Assembly (NCBI GenBank): GCA_017993235.1
Contig: JAGONC010000013.1
Span: 1-64,000, forward strand
Length of the DNA stretch: 64,000 bases
Direction of reading: 5' to 3'
From: Lentimicrobiaceae bacterium
Lineage (GTDB): Bacteria; Bacteroidota; Bacteroidia; Bacteroidales; JAGONC01
In this document: positions 17,042 to 26,028 of the stretch, in pieces
Layout of the letters: each line of letters starts with the position of its first letter
Numbering within the stretch: position 1 is the stretch's first letter
Program-made: the position numbers and the translations under genes
Notes under the pieces: generated by a model
Told to the model about the DNA's origin: nothing
The model's database searches: none
Seen by the model: only the letters and a program-made list of their open reading frames with translations

Positions 17042-18397
17042 TTAAAAGTGATAGGTGAGCCCCGCCCGAATCCCCAGTGAATAGGGGGGCCATTCAGATC
17101 CATTCCCATCATAGGTGGATTTAAAGTACTGACGGTAGGTAGGTTCCAGTGATAAACTGAATTTACCGGTGATCATATACTGCGAACTCAATCCCAGCAA
17201 TAACTGCCAGTTGCTGTACCTCTTTTCGGGTGTCTGGTCAACCATCATAACATTTTCTGCCGCGAAGTCGCTGACAGCCGGATCTGATTTTTTTTCATTC
17301 AATAAAAGGGATAGACAGGGTCCGCCGGTAACCATCAGGGAAAATCTTTGGGTATTAAAAAATTGATAGCCGATCTGAAGAGGGATCTGGAGATACGTGT
17401 ACGTGTTGTCTGTGCGGTAGGATTCATTATAAAACACGGTATCATACACTCCATGTTCATCCAGAACATAACTCATTGTATCCGTGGGATTTCCCCAGCT
17501 TTCAAAGTTGGTTCCCAGATAATATCCGGTCATTTCGTACTTACTGTAATTGACGTCATAATTCCCGTAATCCTGGGCGCGGGTCAATCCTAATCCCGTA
17601 CGAAGCACAAAATTCCCCATCTGTGCTGAAGCCATGATCTCCTGCGTATATCCCGATTGGAGTGCTCCCGATTCATTGCCATAATCTGTCCATTCCGGCA
17701 GGAAATGGAGACCGGCAGAGAACTGTACCGGCTTCCGGTAGTCATCCCTTCTCATCCGGATATCTTTGTTGTTCCTCTGGTTTTTTCTGTCCATTCCGGG
17801 AGGTTGCCTCAGGTCTTTGGATATGGTGAGTTCGACAGGGGATGATAAGAATGGGATTCTGCTAAGGGATCCGAATATCACCCTTTCCGTGACATCCTCC
17901 GCGGCCAGAGGATCGCTGGTCTGATCATCATCGGGCAAGGTTGCTGCCATTTCCTGCGAGATGGCCCGTCCGGTCTCTGCTCCTTTTGCTTCAGGATTTT
18001 CAATTATGGAGCTGTTCTTTTGATGGCTATTGTGAGGTTCGGTAGCTTCACGTGGATTTACCGTAGTTTGGTCAGCGGGCATGCCGACTGGATTTGCATT
18101 CAGGGGAGCTGTTTGGAGGTTTGCGGTTGATGGATCTGTCAGGATTCCGGTTAAGGCTTTGCCTTCTGGCGTTTGATTACTGTCGGATGAATTCAGCATG
18201 ACGTAAGCCGTGATCCCTGCACCCGCAAGGATGACCGCCCCGATGATATTCTGAAGGTTCACAAGGTGGAAGTACCCTGTTTTGGGATGCATGAACCTGT
18301 TAACGATATTTGTCCAGACCTTCGCGGAGGGTTTGATCTGATACCCTTCCAGCTTCTGTTTGAAAAGATCATCGATGGGATCGCGTACGTTTTTCAT
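17042..18397 (-). CDS. Membrane-anchored protein with C-terminal barrel-like domain, partner of the ECF sigma factor
   Basis: About 450 residues from the ATG at 18397, directly after the sigma-factor stop; a start at 18415 is also possible. The N-terminal roughly 45 residues (MKNVRDPIDDLFKQKLEGYQ, then KPSAKVWTNIVNRFM) look cytoplasmic and resemble a short anti-sigma-like head. One membrane helix follows (IIGAVILAGAGITAYVMLN), then about 120 residues rich in Ser, Thr, Pro and Asn that are probably disordered. The last roughly 220 residues resemble a porin-type beta-barrel (VQFSAGLHFLPEW, LRTGLGLTRAQDYG, LQIPLQIGYQFF, FSLSLEPTYRQYF) ending in Phe (GLTYHF). The pairing suggests it regulates the sigma factor, but no known anti-sigma domain is certain. 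Confidence 0.75.
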   Translation of the reverse strand: MKNVRDPIDDLFKQKLEGYQIKPSAKVWTNIVNRFMHPKTGYFHLVNLQNIIGAVILAGAGITAYVMLNSSDSNQTPEGKALTGILTDPSTANLQTAPLNANPVGMPADQTTVNPREATEPHNSHQKNSSIIENPEAKGAETGRAISQEMAATLPDDDQTSDPLAAEDVTERVIFGSLSRIPFLSSPVELTISKDLRQPPGMDRKNQRNNKDIRMRRDDYRKPVQFSAGLHFLPEWTDYGNESGALQSGYTQEIMASAQMGNFVLRTGLGLTRAQDYGNYDVNYSKYEMTGYYLGTNFESWGNPTDTMSYVLDEHGVYDTVFYNESYRTDNTYTYLQIPLQIGYQFFNTQRFSLMVTGGPCLSLLLNEKKSDPAVSDFAAENVMMVDQTPEKRYSNWQLLLGLSSQYMITGKFSLSLEPTYRQYFKSTYDGNGSEWPPYSLGIRAGLTYHF

Positions 18398-18398
18398 G

Positions 18399-18971
18399 TT
18401 ACCGTTGATTTGCATACTCAAGTGAGCGACTGGTCAGAACATTTCGCAGCAATTTCCTGGCTTTGAATAACTGGGTCTTGGAAGTATTGATGGAAATATT
18501 GAGTGTACTGGCAATTTCCTGATGGGAGTACCCTTCAAGGGCATACAGGTTGAAAACAAGCCTGTAACCATCCGGTAAACCCTGTATCATCTTCATCAGG
18601 TCATCCTCTGAGAGATCTTCTCCAGGCAGCCCTTCTTCATCCCTGTCAGCCCGGTCGGAAATATCCAGCTCATTGATCTCTTCAAAGGGCGCTGTGTAAG
18701 CTTCCCTGGATTGTCGGTTGTAGTGATCCACTGCAGTATTGACCATTATTTTGCGTATCCAGCCCTCCAATGATCCCTCATGCCTGAAAGCGCCGATGTT
18801 GGTAAAAACCTTAACAAATCCATCCTGCAGTACATCCTCTGCTTCGGTAAGATTACGGCTATAACGCATACACACGCCAAGCATTTTCGATGCATAGCGA
18901 TGGTACAACAGGGCACTGGCCTTACGCTTTCCCTGTAGGCATCCCTCAATCAGTTTCTTGTCAGGGACCAT
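18399..18971 (-). CDS. ECF-type RNA polymerase sigma factor (sigma-70 family)
   Basis: A 190-residue ECF sigma factor with sigma-2 (LYHRYASKMLGVCMRY, NLTEAEDVLQDGFVKVF, LEGWIRKIMVNTAVDHY) and sigma-4 (LPDGYRLVFNLYALEGYSHQ, followed by EIASTLNISINTSKTQLFKA). A 35-residue acidic linker between them is longer than usual. It directs transcription of an unknown regulon. The next gene begins immediately after or within its stop region and encodes a membrane-anchored protein, so the two are probably a sigma/regulator pair. No Bacteroidota-type promoter box was seen just upstream, where the terminator of the deiminase gene lies. Confidence 0.93.
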   Translation of the reverse strand: MVPDKKLIEGCLQGKRKASALLYHRYASKMLGVCMRYSRNLTEAEDVLQDGFVKVFTNIGAFRHEGSLEGWIRKIMVNTAVDHYNRQSREAYTAPFEEINELDISDRADRDEEGLPGEDLSEDDLMKMIQGLPDGYRLVFNLYALEGYSHQEIASTLNISINTSKTQLFKARKLLRNVLTSRSLEYANQR

Positions 18972-19005
18972 CCAACCCGTCGTTTTTTCATAGACTGACT
19001 AACGA

Positions 19006-19040
19006 TATAAAAGTTGCCCCCGGACGGACAACTTTTTATA
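19006..19040 (-). terminator. Terminator after the arginine deiminase gene
   Basis: AAAAGTTG and CAACTTTT pair around a 12-base GC-rich loop, and on the minus strand the stem is followed by TTTTATATC. It begins at the deiminase stop codon and separates that gene from the sigma factor. Confidence 0.55.
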
Positions 19041-21810
19041 AAGAAAGGATCAGTTTCCGGACGATCACGTTATCCCCGGAGGATATCCGAAGCAGGTAAA
19101 TTCCGGCAGGGAATCTTTCACTGGTCAAATGCAGGGTGAATGTATGTCTGCCGGTTCCCAGCTCACCTTCCGCCAGGACCTGTAGGGTTTGTCCTGTAAA
19201 ATTGAGAATATCCGCTTTCAGGTAGGCATCCTTCATCAATTCGAGCTCTATCTGTACCTGATCGTTGAAAGGATTTGGATAAATGTCAATGGAGATGTTA
19301 TTTTCAGCTAAATCTCCAGTACCTGAGATCAGGTTATAATCCACCCCGATGAGTACCTTGTGAAGATCGTATTCAGATTCGACATAAAGCGTATCATATA
19401 CCATCCAGGCCTGTGGGGATTGCACAGGAATGGCTATCTTGACCGTGAATTCCAGCGAATCTCCTCCGCCAAGAAGATAGGGCAGGGTAATATCCCAGGG
19501 TTCAATGTACCAGTAGAACCATCCGACGTTTTCATTGGTGATCGTGTCGATCTGGATGTCCTGCTGGGTTGGATTCGTGACCGTGAAATCCTGCCCGATC
19601 CACATCTGGTCATAGTTCAGGTAGATCAGGGAATCCACTGATACGGTTAGATAGGGAAGGGATTCAACTGTAAAGGATACCGGTAAGGTTAGCAGGGATT
19701 CGTCTGGATCATTGGAAGAAATCAACAGCTGACCGTTGTATTCACCCGGCATCAGTCCGCTTGCATTGCAGTGCACCTGGATCTGCGACTGGCCTCCTGA
19801 AAGGACCATTCCTGTATCGGGTACCGCACTCAGCCAGGATCCCGGATCAACCGTATTTCTCAGTGTCATGGTAATGCCGGTGGCCTGATGCCCGCCTTCC
19901 TGGTTAGAATCTTCGATCCAGATCTTCCAGGTGCCCATCATGGATTCTCCATTGAAGGCATCGAGATTTTTTGTATAGGTGCCCGGTAGAATATTGCCTG
20001 ATATTTTTGCGATCGTGCCTGAGGGTGATTGCACCCAGTATGAGCCATGATTCATCAATCCAGGGTATAAAGTATACCAGGTGTACACCATGGTCCAGCG
20101 ACTGATGATCTCGTCGTCCCCTACATAGACTTCGGTCCAGCCTAATTCTTCGTAAGTATTTGATGTATAGGCAGTTGGGGATGGACTGTCGGGTAGGGTG
20201 AAGGAATGGTATTCATATTCAAGGGTATTTGCTTCGATGCTGTAGTTCAGCTGCATATTCCCTGTGTTGGAGATGACAAAGCTGTTACTGATGGAATCAC
20301 CTGTCAGGCAGGAAGCTTCGATCTGCTGGACATCTATGGCGATGTCGGCTGCATAGTTCACCTGGATGGTGAATTGATGCGGATCAGCAGCACCCATATA
20401 CGGGTGGCTTGCCGTTCGGCCCGACTGGTCGCTGACCGTCAGATAGTAGGAAATGACATCCGTCTGGTCAGCTCCCGGAATGGAAGCAGTGTACAATGTA
20501 TCGTTTTGGGTAGTCATGACCACGGGGATGAAACTACTGTTGTTGACCTTGTAATAAACTTTTGCTGCATTGGGAGAGATGGCTGCCCCGCTAAGGGGAA
20601 TGATCGTGGCCTGAATTTCATAGTTATCCTGCTGGGGTTTGCTGCCCCACAACGGCATGTGTCTTATCCAGAGCATTCCCAGGTCGGCGATACCCTTTGC
20701 ACGGCAGTGGATGGCATCGGTATTCTGCCATCCGGGCGCCTCACCTGCGAAGGTTCCAATGATCTCATAGCCGGGCATGGCTTCCTGGTAGACGTCAATG
20801 GCTTCATCGTCCCAGGAGCTGCCAGTCTGTGGGACAAATACTTTATCGTTGAGTATCAGTGAGTTGGTATACGGGGTGCCAGGCGAAGTGCCTGGAGTGA
20901 AAACCCGGTACACTTCATAGGGTTTACCCCAGCCACTGGTCTGTTCTTCGAAATAATTCGCCACCCCCTCAAATTCGCTGTAACGGGGATCGCTTGGCGG
21001 TACCTGGCCGATCAGCACTTTGTCCACATCCAGGAATTTTCCCCAGCAGTCAATATGTTCAATGTATTCGTTCAGGGGATCGTCCAGAACATGATAGGTA
21101 CTGAGCCCGAGATAGGCTGACATCATTGCGTCCACTTCATCCGGTGTCAGCGGAGGATTTTGAAGGCTGAGATCTGCATTTTCCGAATATACCAGTGTTG
21201 TGGAGGCTGATTTACCGTAAAAGTCGGTCATGTAATTACCTCCCGTATGCACTACATCCATTCCAAAAAGATTGATGCCCAGCGCACCTGCCAGTACGAC
21301 AGGAATATTATCGTCATTGGGCCGGGGGCGGTTGTAGGGAAAATCAACGATGCCGAATTCATAGTTCCCGTCAATGATGAACCATGGGCCATAGTCCCTG
21401 GTCCAGTAGGAATCGCTGGGTGCGTGAAGGAAATCGCAGTTCTCCAAATTCACTCCCTGACTCTGGTAAAGACTCCTGACGGTGTTTTCCTGATCTGGTC
21501 CCGTTACGATCGTTGTCACAAGGATATCTTCCGACATCTCGGCGACCAGGGAATAGGGTATGCCCAGCGGGTACCGGATCAGCACTCCCTGCATCCGGGC
21601 AAACTCAGCCACGTTAAAGACCGGCCCCTCGGCCGGATCGGTGGGAGTGAAACTACGATTGTCCCATGAACGGATCTGCATTTCCTCCTCGCTCAGGTAA
21701 TGCATCTTTTGCCAGATGGGCGTTTCTTTATCCTGCTGGGCGGCAGCTGGCATGATTATGCCCATTAGCAACAGGGCATGTATCAGTATACCGGAGATCA
21801 AATTTTTCAT
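19036..21810 (-). CDS. Secreted peptidylarginine deiminase (PPAD/agmatine deiminase family) with P-domain and type IX sorting domain
   Basis: Starting at the ATG at 21810 gives 924 residues with signal MKNLISGILIHALLLMGI. The catalytic domain (about 40-390) belongs to the Porphyromonas-type arginine deiminase family and keeps the expected residues: Asp-139 in SYWTRDYGPWF, His-252 and Asp-254 in IEHIDCWGKF, Asn-316 in GTPYTNSLIL and the nucleophile Cys-369 in DAIHCRAKGIAD. YNRPRPNDD carries an Arg-x-Arg pair (161, 163) like the one that in P. gingivalis PPAD grips the C-terminal carboxylate of the substrate. Next come a proprotein-convertase P-domain (about 560-680), Ig-like domains, and a sorting tail (IYPNPFNDQVQIELEL...GIYLLRIS). 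It should convert protein or peptide arginine to citrulline outside the cell, releasing ammonia. True agmatine deiminases are shorter and not exported. Confidence 0.88.
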   Translation of the reverse strand: MKNLISGILIHALLLMGIIMPAAAQQDKETPIWQKMHYLSEEEMQIRSWDNRSFTPTDPAEGPVFNVAEFARMQGVLIRYPLGIPYSLVAEMSEDILVTTIVTGPDQENTVRSLYQSQGVNLENCDFLHAPSDSYWTRDYGPWFIIDGNYEFGIVDFPYNRPRPNDDNIPVVLAGALGINLFGMDVVHTGGNYMTDFYGKSASTTLVYSENADLSLQNPPLTPDEVDAMMSAYLGLSTYHVLDDPLNEYIEHIDCWGKFLDVDKVLIGQVPPSDPRYSEFEGVANYFEEQTSGWGKPYEVYRVFTPGTSPGTPYTNSLILNDKVFVPQTGSSWDDEAIDVYQEAMPGYEIIGTFAGEAPGWQNTDAIHCRAKGIADLGMLWIRHMPLWGSKPQQDNYEIQATIIPLSGAAISPNAAKVYYKVNNSSFIPVVMTTQNDTLYTASIPGADQTDVISYYLTVSDQSGRTASHPYMGAADPHQFTIQVNYAADIAIDVQQIEASCLTGDSISNSFVISNTGNMQLNYSIEANTLEYEYHSFTLPDSPSPTAYTSNTYEELGWTEVYVGDDEIISRWTMVYTWYTLYPGLMNHGSYWVQSPSGTIAKISGNILPGTYTKNLDAFNGESMMGTWKIWIEDSNQEGGHQATGITMTLRNTVDPGSWLSAVPDTGMVLSGGQSQIQVHCNASGLMPGEYNGQLLISSNDPDESLLTLPVSFTVESLPYLTVSVDSLIYLNYDQMWIGQDFTVTNPTQQDIQIDTITNENVGWFYWYIEPWDITLPYLLGGGDSLEFTVKIAIPVQSPQAWMVYDTLYVESEYDLHKVLIGVDYNLISGTGDLAENNISIDIYPNPFNDQVQIELELMKDAYLKADILNFTGQTLQVLAEGELGTGRHTFTLHLTSERFPAGIYLLRISSGDNVIVRKLILSL

Positions 21811-21856
21811 CGACAGGAAAAACCAGGATGTGACATAAGAGATCATAAAATCTATA

Positions 21857-21864
21857 CAAAAGTA
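21857..21864 (-). promoter_or_regulatory. Probable promoter -7 box of the arginine deiminase gene
   Basis: TACTTTTG on the minus strand fits TAnnTTTG. The -33 position has ATG instead of TTG at 19 bases. The leader would be about 40 bases. This suggests the deiminase is transcribed separately from the giant gene upstream. Confidence 0.5.
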
Positions 21865-21933
21865 ATGCGTTTTCCAGACATTCCATGTTAAATGAGAGAC
21901 TTCTCTGATTTGGAGCATACCTCATATGTTGAA

Positions 21934-24900
21934 TCAGGGATTAGCCGGGAATTGAACTGTGCAGGGTGCAATTACCCTGATCAGGTAAGCCCTGCCCGAT
22001 TCCAATGCGGTCAGGGTGAAAATATTCATCGAAGGCCAGTAGATCTTCGGGCCTGCAATTTCTCTGACAACGACCAGCTCATCACCCAGTGCGGACAAAA
22101 TGGGTGTTTCCAGGGTCGAAACATCCAACGGAGATAACACTGGCAACAGGTTCCATCCTGGCACCAGGGATACGGCAGGTTCAGCCCTTTCCCCTCCGGC
22201 GATCAGAATGGATTTGCTGTCGGTCACTTTGCAGAAATAACCCTGGTAAGGATTCCAGGTCAGCAGCGAATACTGATTGCCGCCAGGCCAGTAGATTTCT
22301 TCCATATCCGACAGGACCTCAAGCGTTTCCCCGGTGGATTCGAACAATACAGCGATCGTATCATGGATGGGTACAACATAGGAGGATAGTCCGCTCCAAC
22401 CTGACGGCAGGGCAATTGCATCAATGTACCGGAATGCTGACAACCCACCCAGTAAAGTCTGCCCACCTTGTGTATAAACATGGGGACCCAGGGCATATTC
22501 CGGGATGGCCTTGAAATCCTCTTCGCCCGACAGGGAATAGATCTTCCACAGGAAAGCTTCACCTGTAATAAATCCGTCCTTTATCGGTGTGGAGGGAATA
22601 TCTCCATATGCAAGTACATCCACGGGCATATTCCCGTTCCAACGGGTCACGCCGGCACAAACTACCTGCCCGCCGGATTCAAAGAAAACGCCGATGTAAT
22701 CCCCTGGGAGGATGGGCTCCCCGTTGATGGTCGGCTCTGCACTAACCAGAATGTGGATCTTGTGATGTGCTGGATTTAATGCCATTATCCAGCCAGGTGG
22801 TACAACATAAAGCTTGACGGTCTGGGAGATCACCGGTGATCCGCAATTCCCCGAAATCCTGCACCGGTAGGAACGGTCATGCATCGCCGGTGAAGCGGAG
22901 AGGATGTTCATTGCATGGGTGGAGGTCCCCTGGTAGGCTCCTGTGTCTGAAAGGTTCACCCATCCTTCTCCGGCGGTGTTGATTGTCTGCCACTGATAAC
23001 TCAGGCTTTCAGTTAAGGGTACCTGGAACACCGCGTTCTGGTTGAATTCCACCACCGTGGATTCCGGCTGCTGAGTGATCACCGGAATGGGATCGACCAT
23101 AACCTCCAGAGCTGCTTCAGCTCCCTGCCCGCATACATTGGAACCTTTCACCGAGATCAGGCCACTGGCCAAAACCGAATCAAAGGTAACGGTGATCTGG
23201 TTGGTCGTACTGTTGCCGCTTATGCCGGGTGGCAGTGTCCAGAGGTAACTGTCAGCAGACTGTATCAGATCAACAGCGTAGGTGCCTGAGCTTCCCTGGC
23301 ACGCCAGTGTAGCTCCCGTTATGGGGCCTGCAGCACCCGGTGAAGCCGTGACGGTAACGGAGAGGGTGGAAGGAAATCCCTCTCCGCAATCGTTTATGCC
23401 CCTGACGCTGATCGTCCCTGAGAATGCCTGTGGCCCGAATGTCACCTGGATCGAAGGAGAATCGCCGGAGCCCGCAGCACCCGGCGGTAATGTCCACAGA
23501 TAATGGGTGGCACCGGCAATGGGACTGACCTGGTAGGTCACCGGAGCCGCACCCTGGCAGACCTGCTGCGGACCGGTGATCGTCCCGGCAACCTGTGGCA
23601 CTGCTGATACCTGCATCAGTAAGGTATCCATCATTATAATGGTATCGAAGACATTGAATACCTTTAACGTTACAGAGAATGTACCTGCACTGTTATAGAC
23701 CACCTTCGGACTGGGAAGAGTGGAGAAGGCAGGCAGTCCACCCGGAAATTGCCACTGACGGCCCGTAACGATCCCAGTGGAAATATCGGTGAAAAGAGCT
23801 GTGTCCCCCTTGCAAAGCATACTGTCGGACACGGTAAAATCAGCCTCAATGCCCGAATCCAGGTATGAAATTTTATAGGCGGCATCCCACACAATGCCGG
23901 GAACATTAACAGCCAGATTCCCGTTCGTCACTGCTTTTATGGAAGATGAATCGGGTAAACCTGTCGATCCATTGAACCATTGAACCGAATAGTAACTGTT
24001 GCTAAGATCGGTGAAGTTCATGATCCCACCGCTCAGGGGTGAAGGCGGGCCGTACTGGTCGATGTATTCATGGTTGTAATACCGGTTCTGTACCCAGCCA
24101 CTGACCTGGGTCGGATCGTTAAGGGCAAAACTCCGGCACACCGGAGCATAATTAACAAAGACATATTTTGCGACCTCAATGTACGCACTGCCTGAATTAT
24201 CGACAAAAATCTCATGATTACCTGCCGCTACATTAACGGAGTAGGTCGAGTTGGGATATGCGATCTGATCAAGTACCTTTACGCCGTCAATATAGATTTT
24301 AAGGGTGGACAGTAAAACAGTGCTGCCGGTCTTCACCTTAAACTGGCCTGGTTTGGTATAATTCACAAAAAAATGGGGGGGATTCCGGTTGCCTGGGTAA
24401 AAATATCCGTACAACATGTAATTCAGGTAGCTGTTCCTCGGGACAAGGTCGCCGCTGGTTTCCACGGTAAATTCGTTTTCCGGTGAAGGGGAGAAGAGTA
24501 CCTTATATCCGGGAAGGATCTCGGTGTCGATATTATTGTTCGCTGTACAAAAAATGCTAACGGGCTGATAGTTTTTTTGCAGCAGGGGAACCGACTGCAT
24601 GAAAAGTGCCACGGGCTCGAAATGGTGATAAAGGTGCTGTGTATGGATATAACTATCCCAGTGCCAGGCGGTTGCCGCTCCGAAAGATCCCGATAAAGCG
24701 GTGGCCCAGAGGGAGTTGTGAAGAGAGATCCCTGTGGGATCGAGGGCGATGATCTCGGTAGGGGAATGCCCGAGCCCGAATTCACCGATGATGTTGGGTT
24801 TGTCCCATTGCGTGAGATAATGCCGGGTGCCTGCCCATAAGGCCAGCTCAAGATCGGACGTGGTCTTGTAAAGATGGATCTGCGTAAAATCGGTCATGCT

Positions 24901-26028
24901 GTTCTCCCACATTTCGGGATCATGACTGAAATTGGCATAGCTTGGCGAAATGGGGCGATGATGTATGTCGAGCGAATCCAGGTACTGTCCTGTCGAGATA
25001 AGCCAGGATGTGATCTCCTCCTGGTGATCATCAAAGTCGCCTGTATTATCCGTCTCCGTGAACAGCTCCCATGCGGACAGATGGGAGGAATAGCCCCAGC
25101 GGGCATGGATGTAGCGAAGTTTCTGTTTGTAGTAATAGCGGGCGGTGCTGTCGGTGTAGAAATTCCAGGTGTGCTGGCACGGACCACCGTTTGCTGCATT
25201 GTACGGACTCCACTGCCAGTCGTTGTTGCTCAGCGTGGATACCTCGTTGTGGATCAGGGGACATAACTGCAGGTAAAGCCCATCCTCTTCCGCCTTGTTC
25301 AGCACCCAGTCGAGCCACCAGGCAATGTTCATGCGGTTTGCATAATTTCCCAGACCCGTGTTGTTCCACTCGATCCCAAATGACCAGGGAGCCATGATGA
25401 TCTTGATGAAATTGGCATGACTTGCCACCAGGCTGTCCATCCAGGTTTGATATATATAGAATCCTCCTGCATATAAGTTCCAGGGTATTGACATCCCGAC
25501 AGGGAAAAAAGGTTGCCCGTTACTGAATTTCTGAAAGTAAGTTTCGGTATTGCTGATGAATCCGGGATTCGATGAAGGAATGCATACGAAGTTGTATGTC
25601 GCTGAATAGGAGGTGCCCGTAGCATCCTTACAGACTACCATATACGACCATATGCCCGTCTCCCCGGGGCTGAACCGGATCTTCCAGTAGGGCTGTCCGT
25701 TCGGAATCAGCTGCCCATCGGGCGGATTGGGCAAATAGACCCGGAAATAAAAACCATCCACTTTGTATACCGTTCCCGATGGCGAAGTGAATTGTCCTTT
25801 CAGATTGACCTGGTTGTAATCGAATGGATTCATGTACTGTGCCGACATGATGACACTGATCTCCAGTTTATTGTACCTGCCGATCGTATCATTGTTCACC
25901 CAGATGGAATCATAGATGGCCAGGGTATGAGCCTTGAAGGGTACAAGAAATGCCACGATAGTTAACCAATTGGTTAATTTGTAATGGGAACGGAAGCGAA
26001 TTGTAAAGGTTGGTGGCATGAATTTCAT
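21934..26028 (-). CDS. Giant secreted protein: DUF5060 + cellulase-like glycoside hydrolase + PKD/Ig-like modules
   Basis: From the ATG at 26028 it is 1364 residues. The N-terminus (FRSHYKLTNWLTIVAFLVPF) is a weak signal. A DUF5060 domain follows (LKGQFTSPSGTVYKVDGFYF, RFSPGETGIWSYMVVC), then a TIM-barrel resembling GH5/DUF4038 enzymes: FPVGMSIPWNLY, the candidate acid/base in AWELFTETDNTGD and the candidate nucleophile in IIGEFGLGHSP. Then come a carbohydrate-binding-like region, a PKD domain (GIVTGRQWQFPGGLPAF), two Ig-like repeats with cysteine pairs (GPQQVCQGAAPVTYQV, GATLACQGSSGTYAV) and paired C-terminal repeats (GWSGLSSYVVPI, GWNLLPVLSPLD). Unlike its neighbours it has no recognisable type IX sorting tail. 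Its start overlaps the stop of the upstream membrane-protein gene by four bases (ATGA). Confidence 0.8.
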   Translation of the reverse strand: MKFMPPTFTIRFRSHYKLTNWLTIVAFLVPFKAHTLAIYDSIWVNNDTIGRYNKLEISVIMSAQYMNPFDYNQVNLKGQFTSPSGTVYKVDGFYFRVYLPNPPDGQLIPNGQPYWKIRFSPGETGIWSYMVVCKDATGTSYSATYNFVCIPSSNPGFISNTETYFQKFSNGQPFFPVGMSIPWNLYAGGFYIYQTWMDSLVASHANFIKIIMAPWSFGIEWNNTGLGNYANRMNIAWWLDWVLNKAEEDGLYLQLCPLIHNEVSTLSNNDWQWSPYNAANGGPCQHTWNFYTDSTARYYYKQKLRYIHARWGYSSHLSAWELFTETDNTGDFDDHQEEITSWLISTGQYLDSLDIHHRPISPSYANFSHDPEMWENSMTDFTQIHLYKTTSDLELALWAGTRHYLTQWDKPNIIGEFGLGHSPTEIIALDPTGISLHNSLWATALSGSFGAATAWHWDSYIHTQHLYHHFEPVALFMQSVPLLQKNYQPVSIFCTANNNIDTEILPGYKVLFSPSPENEFTVETSGDLVPRNSYLNYMLYGYFYPGNRNPPHFFVNYTKPGQFKVKTGSTVLLSTLKIYIDGVKVLDQIAYPNSTYSVNVAAGNHEIFVDNSGSAYIEVAKYVFVNYAPVCRSFALNDPTQVSGWVQNRYYNHEYIDQYGPPSPLSGGIMNFTDLSNSYYSVQWFNGSTGLPDSSSIKAVTNGNLAVNVPGIVWDAAYKISYLDSGIEADFTVSDSMLCKGDTALFTDISTGIVTGRQWQFPGGLPAFSTLPSPKVVYNSAGTFSVTLKVFNVFDTIIMMDTLLMQVSAVPQVAGTITGPQQVCQGAAPVTYQVSPIAGATHYLWTLPPGAAGSGDSPSIQVTFGPQAFSGTISVRGINDCGEGFPSTLSVTVTASPGAAGPITGATLACQGSSGTYAVDLIQSADSYLWTLPPGISGNSTTNQITVTFDSVLASGLISVKGSNVCGQGAEAALEVMVDPIPVITQQPESTVVEFNQNAVFQVPLTESLSYQWQTINTAGEGWVNLSDTGAYQGTSTHAMNILSASPAMHDRSYRCRISGNCGSPVISQTVKLYVVPPGWIMALNPAHHKIHILVSAEPTINGEPILPGDYIGVFFESGGQVVCAGVTRWNGNMPVDVLAYGDIPSTPIKDGFITGEAFLWKIYSLSGEEDFKAIPEYALGPHVYTQGGQTLLGGLSAFRYIDAIALPSGWSGLSSYVVPIHDTIAVLFESTGETLEVLSDMEEIYWPGGNQYSLLTWNPYQGYFCKVTDSKSILIAGGERAEPAVSLVPGWNLLPVLSPLDVSTLETPILSALGDELVVVREIAGPKIYWPSMNIFTLTALESGRAYLIRVIAPCTVQFPANP

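Noticed and set aside
21811..21918. Longer start for the arginine deiminase
   Set aside because: It would place 36 residues ahead of a clear signal peptide and overlaps the promoter box.
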